Assembly (NCBI RefSeq): GCF_000772535.1
Contig: NZ_JSUM01000003.1
Span: forward strand, 62,001 to 126,000
Origin: Chelonobacter oris
Lineage (GTDB): Bacteria > Pseudomonadota > Gammaproteobacteria > Enterobacterales > Pasteurellaceae
Reading direction: 5' to 3'
DNA: 64,000 bases
Below, piece by piece: positions 56,239 to 64,000 of this stretch; position 1 is the stretch's first letter, and every line of letters begins with the position of its first letter. The notes beneath the pieces were generated by a model, which saw nothing but the letters and a program-made list of their open reading frames with translations, did no database searches and was not told the origin of the DNA. Made by a program: the position numbers and the translations under genes.

Positions 56239-56841
56239 TTAATTAATATAGGAAAAGACTTTAACGACTTTCGACACACCGCCGACATAGCGTGCGTCTT
56301 CGGCGGCGGCATTGGCTTGCGCTTCGGTCACGTTACCCATCAGGAAGACTTCACCGTTTTCAGTGATGACTTTGACATCGGTTGATTTGACTTCGGCATT
56401 CACCAACAGCTTGGATTTGATACGGGCGGTAATCCAGGCGTCTTTACTGATTTGCCCGAAACTGATTTTTTCACCGACTCGAATTTCGTTATAAATATCG
56501 GTTACGCCTTCTACACCGCTCGCCAAGTTTTTAGCCGTTTCTTTGAGCGATTCGCTTGGTACTTGTCCGATTAACAGCACGCGCGAATTGTAAGAGACAA
56601 CGTTGATTCTGGCATCTTGTTTAATTTCTTCATCTTTGTTTAAGGCGGAAGAAACACGGACTTCCAAGGTTTCATCATCGATTTGAGTGCCGGCAGTGCG
56701 CGGATCGGTGGCGACTTTGGTTGCAACGGCGGCAGTGCCGACGACGGCGGTGGTGATACACGCCTGTAATCCGAGGGTTGCGCTCAGTAAAACGGCCAGT
56801 TTGATCCAGCGTGAAAGGTGTCGGGTTGGTTGCATTTTCAT
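56239..56841 (-). CDS. dolP: Outer-membrane lipoprotein DolP (YraP), two BON domains
   Basis: An outer-membrane lipoprotein supporting envelope integrity. Lipobox LQAC with Cys28. Two BON domains follow at about 56-115 (LEVRVSSALNKDEEIKQDARINVVSYNSRVLLIGQVPS) and 130-200 (ITARIKSKLLVNAEVKSTDVKVITENGEVFLMGNV). It has 200 residues. It is the last gene of the lpoA-yraN-diaA-dolP cluster, as in E. coli. Confidence 0.94.
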   Translation of the reverse strand: MKMQPTRHLSRWIKLAVLLSATLGLQACITTAVVGTAAVATKVATDPRTAGTQIDDETLEVRVSSALNKDEEIKQDARINVVSYNSRVLLIGQVPSESLKETAKNLASGVEGVTDIYNEIRVGEKISFGQISKDAWITARIKSKLLVNAEVKSTDVKVITENGEVFLMGNVTEAQANAAAEDARYVGGVSKVVKVFSYIN

Positions 56842-56878
56842 TCTCCGTAAAAATAAATAACGCTAAATTGCTTCCATC

Positions 56879-57478
56879 TTAATGGGAAAACAAGCGATGT
56901 TCAATCAAGTCACATAAAATATTGATCACTAACAGATGATTTTCGATGATACGGGTTTCTTTTTGTGCCGGAATGGAAATATCCAAGTCATCTTCGCCCA
57001 AGGCGCCGCGGATATGATCGTTTTGCTGACCGGTCAGAGTGATAATCGGCAGCTCCTTGCTGTTCGCAGAATGGATCAGGTTGAGAATGGCCTCTTCCCG
57101 TCCCAGCGGCGAAAGAATGATTAAAATATCGCCTTGTCGGGCAACACATTCGAACTGACGGATAAAAATTTGTGAAGGATTGTTATCGGCGATTATCGCT
57201 GAACCCAGCGTACCGTCCAAGCCGATTAACAACGCCGGTAAACTGGGACGTTCCAGATGATAACGGTGCAGTAAATTTGTGACTAAAAATTGTGCGTTGG
57301 CATTAGAACGCCCTTGCCCGCAGACAATGATTTTATGCCCGGCAAGTAGGCAGGCAACCAGCATATCCGTCGCCTGTACAATCAGTTCGGGCAGGCTTTC
57401 AGTGGCGGAAATCTGGGTTTGAATGCTTTCGGTAAAGGCATTTTTGACTTTATCCAACAGCTGATCTTGTTCATTCAT
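56879..57478 (-). CDS. diaA: DnaA initiator-associating protein DiaA
   Basis: A SIS-domain tetramer that promotes DnaA assembly at oriC. From the ATG at 57476-57478 it has 199 residues (E. coli 196). The SIS motif is IIVCGQGRSNANAQFLVTNL, with ILIILSPLGREEAIL. It overlaps the end of yraN by 8 bp, so the two are translationally coupled. The GmhA family is similar, but the neighbours favour DiaA. Confidence 0.93.
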   Translation of the reverse strand: MNEQDQLLDKVKNAFTESIQTQISATESLPELIVQATDMLVACLLAGHKIIVCGQGRSNANAQFLVTNLLHRYHLERPSLPALLIGLDGTLGSAIIADNNPSQIFIRQFECVARQGDILIILSPLGREEAILNLIHSANSKELPIITLTGQQNDHIRGALGEDDLDISIPAQKETRIIENHLLVINILCDLIEHRLFSH

Positions 57479-57851
57479 AGTTGTGGCTATCGTTAAATTC
57501 AATAAAGTGTTTAAACCAGTTTGGCGTTGATGTTTTCGGCTCAAACGTGATGAGATCAAAGCGGCAATCGCAATTCTCCAAACTTTTTCGCTGTCGGTTC
57601 AGCCAGGCTTCGGCAGCCTGAATCCAACGTCGCTGCTTTTGGCGGGAAACGCTTTCCCATGCGCCGCCAAAGCGATCATCGCTGCGTTGCCTGACTTCGA
57701 TAAAAACCGTGGTGTCGCCGTCCGACATGACGAGATCCAACTCACCGCAGCGAAAAGCCTGATTGGCGGCAATTAATTTCAAGCCTTGACGCTCCAAAAA
57801 GAGGCGCGCCTGATGTTCATATTGCGCGCCTTGTTCTCTTTTATTGGGCAT
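57471..57851 (-). CDS. yraN: UPF0102 family protein YraN
   Basis: A small nuclease-like protein of 126 residues with the Holliday-junction-resolvase-type fold. The family motifs are GAQYEHQARLFLERQGLKLIAAN, GELDLVMSDGDTTVFIEVRQR (acidic and Lys/Arg active-site pattern) and FDLITFE. Its function is unproven. It lies 4 bp after lpoA. Confidence 0.93.
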   Translation of the reverse strand: MPNKREQGAQYEHQARLFLERQGLKLIAANQAFRCGELDLVMSDGDTTVFIEVRQRSDDRFGGAWESVSRQKQRRWIQAAEAWLNRQRKSLENCDCRFDLITFEPKTSTPNWFKHFIEFNDSHNYE

Positions 57852-57855
57852 CGGT

Positions 57856-59691
57856 TTAGTTCAGAACACGGATCTGACCGCCCTGATATTCGAACCAGCT
57901 CATTTCACGGTCGATATTGCAGCCGTTGCCGGCACTTAATTTACCGGTCAGACCGTTGACGGTATAACCCGGAATCTGGCGCAATTCGTTAAACTTGTTG
58001 ATTAACAGCCAGGCATCGGAACCCATGGCATACAATCTGATTAAGGAATAGTCGCCACCGGTCGAACCGGCTATCTGGCTGTATTGGCTGCTTTGCGTGT
58101 CGGCTAGGAACGGAATGTCACTGAATTTTAGCCCTTCCATGGTTAAGCGGTAATCCGGACCGTTATTCGGGGAGTTACTGCGGGAAGAGGCATATAATTT
58201 CAGGCTGCGCCCATATGCGGAATTATTGATAGTGTTTTTGATATCCAGCAAATCGCTGCTGTCGGCAACGATATACAGCGCTTGAATGTCTTCACGGGTG
58301 TAACCGCTGGTTTGTACGGTGGTGCCGGTAATGGCGGCAATGGTTTCACTGCGCTGTTCGCTTTGCGAATTGCCTAATCCGTTTTGTAATGCCGCCAAAA
58401 TATCGTTCGGCGAATTATAGAACTGGGTAGTGGCGTCAGTCGCCGCCAGTTGCTGCCAACGCAGGTTGAAAGCGGCGGCGGTACGTTGTCCCAAATCATT
58501 TTGCGGCACAATCACCAACGGATTGCGCACACCGTCGTTCCAGATACGGTCGGCGGCAGAACGGGCTTCCGATTCCGGTGATAAGCCATAGTAGCAGATA
58601 TTGGCGATCGGTTGGGCATTTGGGGTGGAATTCAGAGCCAATACCGACAAACCGGCCGTATCGCTGGCGAGCATGGCATCGACATTACCTTTGATCAACG
58701 GCCCGACCAGCGCTTGCGAACCGTTTGCTTTAGCCTGAGCGATGATATCGCCGATTGGGGTGGTCATGGTGTCATAAGCGGTGACCTGAACCGCACTTGT
58801 GCCGCGGGCATCATCAAAACCGCGCTTAATGGTTGTGCCGATTAATTGCGCATTGCCGCTGGTCGGCAGTAAAAGGGCGATATTGTTCAATGCTACTTGC
58901 TGATAATTCAGGGCGTCCTGAATTTCTGTCGGTAACAGGTAGGCGGCACTGTGATTCGGGTAGGCACTTTTCCAGCTTTGAACGGCATTCCGCAGATTTT
59001 CAGGTTGGGAGATATTGCCGTTATAGGCGTTGATTAAGGACAACCAACCACTAAGTGCGGTATCGCCGCTTTCGGGGGCAATGCGTCTTAATGTCGTCGG
59101 GTTAGCGGCGCGTAATAACGACCAGATATTATTGATGTTTTGCTGCTTTCTTTCGGTATCGGTGATAACTTGATCCGCCAATACCAACGATTTTACCGCA
59201 TCGGTCAGATTGTTTTGGTTGCCGGCGATTTTCGCCTGAGCGATATAGTAGCGGGCTTTTTGCGAATTGCTGAGTTGTTTCAAATCAATGCTTCGTAAGG
59301 TCGCCGTGGCGTTACTGTTGGCGCGTTTGTTGGCATAAATTTGCGCTTGAATCAGATTTTTATCTATCGTCTGCTCTTTGTCCAAGCCTTGCAGTGAAGC
59401 CAATAAGGCTTCGGCTTGACGCATTTTGTTTTCAGTCAGCAACACACGAGCCGCCAAGAGTTGATAATTATCTTTTTCCGTTTTATTTTGCGCCTGTTCC
59501 GCCCGATTTAAATAAAATTCGGAATTCGCATTGGCATCACGTTGTAAGATATTACCGGAACCGGAAAACAGATCCACGTTACAGGCGGACAGAAATAACA
59601 CCATAAAAAACGGCATTATCAGGTGTTTAATATTGAAACGTGGCAATAAAATGCGCAGTACACGGGGATTCGAGATATTAATATTAGGCAT
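57856..59691 (-). CDS. lpoA: Penicillin-binding protein activator LpoA
   Basis: An outer-membrane lipoprotein that activates PBP1a from outside the peptidoglycan. It has 611 residues (Haemophilus LpoA about 575). Lipobox LSAC with Cys37 lies unusually far in, after an extended N-terminus; an internal Met at residue 26 would give a normal-length signal. A TPR-like N-terminal domain and a periplasmic-binding-like C-terminal domain (IALLLPTSGNAQLIGTTIKRGFDDA) are visible. It is divergent from rsmI. Confidence 0.94.
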   Translation of the reverse strand: MPNINISNPRVLRILLPRFNIKHLIMPFFMVLFLSACNVDLFSGSGNILQRDANANSEFYLNRAEQAQNKTEKDNYQLLAARVLLTENKMRQAEALLASLQGLDKEQTIDKNLIQAQIYANKRANSNATATLRSIDLKQLSNSQKARYYIAQAKIAGNQNNLTDAVKSLVLADQVITDTERKQQNINNIWSLLRAANPTTLRRIAPESGDTALSGWLSLINAYNGNISQPENLRNAVQSWKSAYPNHSAAYLLPTEIQDALNYQQVALNNIALLLPTSGNAQLIGTTIKRGFDDARGTSAVQVTAYDTMTTPIGDIIAQAKANGSQALVGPLIKGNVDAMLASDTAGLSVLALNSTPNAQPIANICYYGLSPESEARSAADRIWNDGVRNPLVIVPQNDLGQRTAAAFNLRWQQLAATDATTQFYNSPNDILAALQNGLGNSQSEQRSETIAAITGTTVQTSGYTREDIQALYIVADSSDLLDIKNTINNSAYGRSLKLYASSRSNSPNNGPDYRLTMEGLKFSDIPFLADTQSSQYSQIAGSTGGDYSLIRLYAMGSDAWLLINKFNELRQIPGYTVNGLTGKLSAGNGCNIDREMSWFEYQGGQIRVLN

Positions 59692-59770
59692 AGCGGCTCC
59701 AAATCGTTAGAATAGCTTTTCGGATCTTACTTATCTCACACACTAAAATCAATCAAAGACGTCATAAATT

Positions 59771-60616
59771 ATGAAGAATCAAGCAGGAATATTGTATATC
59801 GTCGCCACGCCGATTGGAAATTTACAGGATATCAGCCAACGGGCGCTGGATATTTTTGCATCGGTTGATCTGATTGCCGCAGAGGACACACGGCATAGCG
59901 GGCTGCTGCTGAGCCATTACGGTATCAAAAAACCGTTTTTTGCATTACATGACCATAATGAACAGCAAAAAGCCGCTGTGTTGCTTCAGCGCTTGCAGCA
60001 AGGAGAGAATATTGCGTTGGTTTCCGATGCGGGCACACCGCTGATCAGCGATCCCGGTTTTCATCTGGTGCGGTATTGTCGTCAGGCCGGGATTAACATT
60101 GTGCCGCTGCCGGGGGCTTGTGCCGCCATCACCGCACTTTGTGCCGCCGGCATTGCATCGGATCGCTTTTGTTTTGAAGGCTTTTTACCGGCAAAAAGCA
60201 AAGCCAGACGCGATAAATTTGACGCATTGAAATCGGAAGAGAGAACGCTGATTTTTTATGAGTCGACACATCGAATTTTGGACAGTTTGCAGGATATGCA
60301 AACGGTTTGGGGCAAGCATCGTTATGTGGTATTGGCACGCGAGCTGACCAAAACGTGGGAAACCATTCACGGCGATACGTTGGAAAATCTGTTGCTGTGG
60401 TTACGGCAAGACGTGAACCGCACCAAAGGCGAAATGGTATTGATTGTAGAAGGGCAAAGTGCGGTTGCCGATCAAGTTTTTTCCGACGAAACGGTAAAAG
60501 CCCTGCGCTTAATTGCCGCTGAATTACCGTTGAAAAAAGCCGCTGCGATTGTGGCGGAACTGTACGGCTGTAAAAAGAATGCGTTGTATCAATTCGGGTT
60601 GGAGAATATCAAGTAA
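59771..60616 (+). CDS. rsmI: 16S rRNA (cytidine 1402-2'-O)-methyltransferase
   Basis: It methylates the ribose of C1402 in the decoding centre. It has 281 residues. Tetrapyrrole-methylase fold motifs are [48 protein letters not shown] and [12 protein letters not shown]. The rsmI/lpoA divergent pair is standard in gammaproteobacteria. Confidence 0.96.
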   Translation: MKNQAGILYIVATPIGNLQDISQRALDIFASVDLIAAEDTRHSGLLLSHYGIKKPFFALHDHNEQQKAAVLLQRLQQGENIALVSDAGTPLISDPGFHLVRYCRQAGINIVPLPGACAAITALCAAGIASDRFCFEGFLPAKSKARRDKFDALKSEERTLIFYESTHRILDSLQDMQTVWGKHRYVVLARELTKTWETIHGDTLENLLLWLRQDVNRTKGEMVLIVEGQSAVADQVFSDETVKALRLIAAELPLKKAAAIVAELYGCKKNALYQFGLENIK

Positions 60617-60625
60617 CTCTATTGA

Positions 60626-60655
60626 TACCGCACTTTCAGTGTTAAAAGTGCGGTA
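60626..60655. terminator. Uptake-signal terminator between rsmI and kdsC
   Basis: TACCGCACTTT (60626-60636) pairs with AAAGTGCGGTA (60645-60655), an 11-bp stem between convergent genes. Confidence 0.75.
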
Positions 60656-60662
60656 TGGGGCT

Positions 60663-61205
60663 TCATTGCGCCATTTTCTTGGCGGCGGCTAAAAAGCCTT
60701 GTGCCGAGCGGTAAATCCCGTCTTTGCCCTGCACCGCTAAAATCAAATCGGACAATTCACGAAAGGCACCTTTGCCGCCGGCAAGGGTTAACGTGCGGTC
60801 GGCGGCTTGTTTGACATAATCCGGCGCATCGGCAACCGCAGCGGAAAAGCCGCAGACTGCAAAAGCGGGCAGGTCGACGCTGTCATCGCCGAGATAGGCG
60901 GTTTGTTCGGCGCTGACTTCGGCTTGCGCCATTAATTGATAACAGGCGGTTTCTTTATCCAGTTTACCGAGCAAGAACAGTTCAATGCCTAAATCGGCAA
61001 TTCGTTTGCGTAAAATTGCGGAATCCCGTCCGGAAAGTACCGCAACCTGAACGCCGGATTCGATTAACATTCGAATACCTAATCCGTCACGCACGTGAAA
61101 GCATTTTAACGCTTCGCCGTCGGCGTCATAGTACAGGCTGCCGTCGGTCAATACGCCGTCAATATCGGTGATGACCAGTTTGATGTTACGGAGTTTATTG
61201 TTCAT
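60663..61205 (-). CDS. kdsC: 3-deoxy-D-manno-octulosonate 8-phosphate phosphatase
   Basis: A HAD phosphatase releasing KDO for the LPS inner core. It has 180 residues. Motif I is VITDIDGVLTDGSLYYD, motif II VAVLSGRDSA and motif III GDDSVDLPAF. It follows kdsD by 11 bp, giving two consecutive steps of KDO synthesis. Confidence 0.95.
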   Translation of the reverse strand: MNNKLRNIKLVITDIDGVLTDGSLYYDADGEALKCFHVRDGLGIRMLIESGVQVAVLSGRDSAILRKRIADLGIELFLLGKLDKETACYQLMAQAEVSAEQTAYLGDDSVDLPAFAVCGFSAAVADAPDYVKQAADRTLTLAGGKGAFRELSDLILAVQGKDGIYRSAQGFLAAAKKMAQ

Positions 61206-61216
61206 ATTGCCACCGC

Positions 61217-62149
61217 TTAATAAGAGAATTCAAACAGCCCGACGACCTCATCTTGCTCCAAGACAATGAGGGAATGGATTTTATGCAGGCGCATATAATC
61301 TTCCGCCTGGCTCATATAGGTGTCGGCTTGAATGGTTTTCGGATTGGTAGACATGATATCTTTGGCATATAAACGAAGGCATTTAATCCCCATAGAGGTA
61401 AATGAACGCCGAATGTCGCCGTCTGTAATAACGCCTTTGAGTTCTTTATTATCCATGACAATCGCGATCCCCATTCTTCCTTCCGTCATTTTGTCTATGC
61501 AGTCGGCAAAAGAGGTATCCGGTGTCACTATCGGTAAACGAGTCTGCATGATATCGCGCACTCTGCTTAATAAGCGCCTGCCTAAACTTCCGCCCGGGTG
61601 GAAACGTGCAAAATCGGTCGGTTGAAAATCGCGGGCTTTGATTAAGGCAACCGCCATGGCATCTGCCAGTGCCAGTGTAACCAATGCCGATGTAGTCGGG
61701 GCGAGATTATTCGGGCAAGCTTCCCGTTCAACCGAAATATCCAGAATATAGTCGGCATGTTTAGCCAGTGTAGATTCGGGATTTCCGGTCATGGCGATAA
61801 TTTTATTACCGAAGGTTTTCAGGCTCGGAATCAGTTTATTGACGTCATCGGTTTCGCCGCTGTAGGAGATTAAAATGACAATATCAATCGGTTTCAACAT
61901 CCCCAGATCGCCATGAAAAGCTTCGGTCGGATGCAGAAAAAAACTCGGTGTGCCGGTGGAGGCAAAAGTCGCTACCATTTTTTTGCCGATTAAACCGGAT
62001 TTACCGATACCGGCTACAACCAGACGGCCTTCACATTCGAGGATTGACTGGATGACTTGGCTAAACTGTTCGTCAAGATTGGTACGTAGTCTGGCAATAC
62101 CGTTTTCTTCGATCGCCAATGTTTCTTGGGCAATTTGTATATAGTTCAT
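61217..62149 (-). CDS. kdsD: D-arabinose 5-phosphate isomerase
   Basis: It converts ribulose 5-phosphate to arabinose 5-phosphate, the first step to KDO. From the ATG at 62147-62149 (AGAGG upstream) it has 310 residues. The SIS domain has VVAGIGKSGLIGKKMVATFASTGTPSFFLHP and SYSGETDDV. Two CBS domains follow (VRDIMQTRLPIVTPDTSF and AKDIMSTNPKTIQADTYM). It ends VVGLFEFSY, slightly different from the E. coli tail. Confidence 0.95.
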   Translation of the reverse strand: MNYIQIAQETLAIEENGIARLRTNLDEQFSQVIQSILECEGRLVVAGIGKSGLIGKKMVATFASTGTPSFFLHPTEAFHGDLGMLKPIDIVILISYSGETDDVNKLIPSLKTFGNKIIAMTGNPESTLAKHADYILDISVEREACPNNLAPTTSALVTLALADAMAVALIKARDFQPTDFARFHPGGSLGRRLLSRVRDIMQTRLPIVTPDTSFADCIDKMTEGRMGIAIVMDNKELKGVITDGDIRRSFTSMGIKCLRLYAKDIMSTNPKTIQADTYMSQAEDYMRLHKIHSLIVLEQDEVVGLFEFSY

Positions 62150-62284
62150 TATATGACCTCTTATACGCTTTTGTTGTAGGGATAATAGATGAGGCAAAAT
62201 GTAATCGGATTTATTCTAGCTTAATATCCTAATTTAGCAAGACAATGCTATCTTAAGCGGAAAAATTCCGTTATACTGCGCAGC

Positions 62285-62668
<384 letters not shown>

Positions 62669-62694
62669 TTTTCAATACCGCACTTTACCTATCT

Positions 62695-63558
62695 TTATTC
62701 CGCCGTAAAACGAATTAAGCCCTCTTGTTGAGTCGTGGCAATTAAGCGCCCGTCCTGAGCAAAAATTTGCCCCCGTGCCAAACCGCGTGCTGCAAACGCA
62801 TTATTACTTTCAACCGCATGGAGCAGCCAATGGTTTAAATCAAACGGACGATGAAACCAAATCGCATGGTCAATAGTCGCCACTTTCATGCCTTTTTCCA
62901 AAAAGCCTTTTTTATGCGGGTGAAGTGCGGTCAGCAGGCAATGAAAATCGGAAAAATAGGCAAGCAGGCACTGATTGATTTTCAAATCGACGGGGACAGT
63001 GCCGTTGGCTTTGAACCAAGCGTATTGTTCTGCCGGAAATTCACGCCCCCGAAACGGATTGTTCAAGTATTTACTGCGCACATCAAACGGGCGTTCCGCC
63101 GTCAGTTTGTCTTTCACTGTCGCCGGTAAATAAGCGGCTGCCGCCCGCACGGCGTCCAGTTCGTTGATCAGCAGCTGCGGTGCATCGACTTGCGGCATTC
63201 GGCTTTGATGATCGAAACCGTTTTCCAAGGTTTGAAATGAGGCGGTGACATGACAAATCGGTTCATTATGCTGAATGGCTTTGATCCGAAGTGCGGTGAA
63301 ACTGCGGCCTTCACGTAAAACCTCAACATCGTATAAAATCGGGTGCTGCGCATCACCGCTGCGTAAAAAATAGGCATGGCAAGAGTGTAAAATACGATCT
63401 TGCGGAGCAACCTTGATGCCGGCCGCCAATGCCTGTGCGATCACTTGCCCGCCGAATACCTGGCGCAAGCCGAGATCGACGCTTTGTCCGCGGAAATAGT
63501 GATCATCAATGGTTTCAAGCGTCAATAAATCGATTAATTGTTTTAATACGGTAGACAT
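62695..63558 (-). CDS. tesB: Acyl-CoA thioesterase II
   Basis: A double hot-dog thioesterase with broad acyl-CoA specificity. From the ATG at 63556-63558 (AAAAGG upstream) it has 287 residues (E. coli 286). Markers are FRGQSVDLGLRQVFGGQVIAQAL, HSCHAYFLRSGD and the catalytic-Asp block ATIDHAIWFHRPF, ending RGQIFAQDGRLIATTQQEGLIR. It is convergent with rnpB. Confidence 0.95.
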   Translation of the reverse strand: MSTVLKQLIDLLTLETIDDHYFRGQSVDLGLRQVFGGQVIAQALAAGIKVAPQDRILHSCHAYFLRSGDAQHPILYDVEVLREGRSFTALRIKAIQHNEPICHVTASFQTLENGFDHQSRMPQVDAPQLLINELDAVRAAAAYLPATVKDKLTAERPFDVRSKYLNNPFRGREFPAEQYAWFKANGTVPVDLKINQCLLAYFSDFHCLLTALHPHKKGFLEKGMKVATIDHAIWFHRPFDLNHWLLHAVESNNAFAARGLARGQIFAQDGRLIATTQQEGLIRFTAE

Positions 63559-63721
63559 GGCATAACCTTTTCGTGCTGTAACATTATTGTCGGTTATAAC
63601 AAAATCATTGCCGAAAAACAATGCTGTGTGCGAGAAATAGCCAGCTGTGCAGGTTGAACTTGCAAAGGCGTGCCAATTGTAGGACAATGCACCGCACTTG
63701 ACGGTTTCGCCGTCAATTCTA

Positions 63722-63836
63722 TGGATTCCCTTTTGGTTCCTCGCAATGGTATTTGGTTCATCGGGTCAGGTTCGGAAGAAAGCAGCCCAAGTCAAATTTC
63801 CGTGTGCCGAGATCAAGCTGGGAGGGAATCCACCCA
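63722..63836 (+). ncRNA. ffs: 4.5S RNA of the signal recognition particle
   Basis: The Ffh-binding hairpin is clear: GGTCAGGTTCGGAAGAAAGCAGCCC, with the conserved GGAA-type tetraloop and symmetric and asymmetric internal loops. The long-arm ends pair as TGGATTCCC (63722-63730) with GGGAATCCA (63824-63832). About 115 nt, as in E. coli. Ends are estimated. Confidence 0.93.
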
Positions 63837-64000
63837 CTTTATTCGATGTCTTTATTTCTTTCCGCATAACAATATCTAACCCGAATCAGTCATAAACATG
63901 CCGATTTCACGGCAGCTTGACCTTTGATTTGATGTGTTTATAATCAAAATACCCTTCGTTATTATTTTTAATCTTACTATTTTATTTGGTGTGCGGGCAG

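Noticed and set aside
59614-59691. N-terminal extension of LpoA as evidence for a different protein
   Set aside because: The lipobox is intact and an internal Met (residue 26) offers a normal signal length; this is a start-site question, not a new gene.

Overview
The window is a chromosomal segment of a Pasteurellaceae bacterium, probably close to Haemophilus, Aggregatibacter, Pasteurella or Actinobacillus. The evidence is the dense scatter of the 9-bp DNA-uptake core AAGTGCGGT on both strands, often as inverted pairs after genes, plus family-typical gene order (tol-pal, cydABX, yraM/lpoA cluster) and two OmpH/P2-type porins. The species cannot be fixed from the sequence alone. Coding density is high. 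I see no phage, insertion sequence, CRISPR array or clear pseudogene.

Layout. 0-9 kb: the end of rpsO (minus), then gltBD (glutamate synthase) and aroF-tyrA (tyrosine branch, with a tandem pair of TyrR-like boxes). 9-18.7 kb: priC and a 35-residue membrane protein, an OmpH-type porin, a minus-strand run (cmoA, cmoB, a CxxCxxC-tailed protein, a group III truncated haemoglobin, tag, yeaD), a YdgA-like protein and a second porin. 18.8-24.6 kb: aspS, nudB, yebC, ruvC, ruvA, ruvB and a small secreted protein. 24.6-33 kb: cydA-cydB-cydX-ybgE behind a long, highly structured leader with an FNR site upstream, then ybgC-tolQ-tolR-tolA-tolB-pal. 33.2-33.6 kb: four tandem tRNA-Lys(UUU) genes.

33.8-53.5 kb is an accessory-looking block. 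It holds a SulP transporter, cysTWA facing sbp-cysG-cysH-cysD-cysN-cysJ-cysI (complete assimilation of sulfate to sulfide by an APS-reductase route without cysC), and a Fur-boxed TonB receptor, surface lipoprotein and Slam translocon triad. Siroheme made by CysG is the cofactor of CysI, so the cys genes form a self-contained pathway.

53.5-64 kb returns to housekeeping genes: prs, ispE, lolB, dolP, diaA, yraN and lpoA (minus), rsmI (plus), kdsC and kdsD (minus), RNase P RNA, tesB (minus) and 4.5S SRP RNA.

The observations I rate most worth pursuing are the cydA leader (several hairpins, a possible pseudoknot, mutually exclusive stems and a hairpin at the ribosome-binding site), the TonB receptor/lipoprotein/Slam triad whose ligand is unknown, a palindrome filling the promoter spacer of the second porin, and the unexplained CxxCxxC protein upstream of the truncated haemoglobin. 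All assignments come from reading motifs and recalling families; no database search was run.
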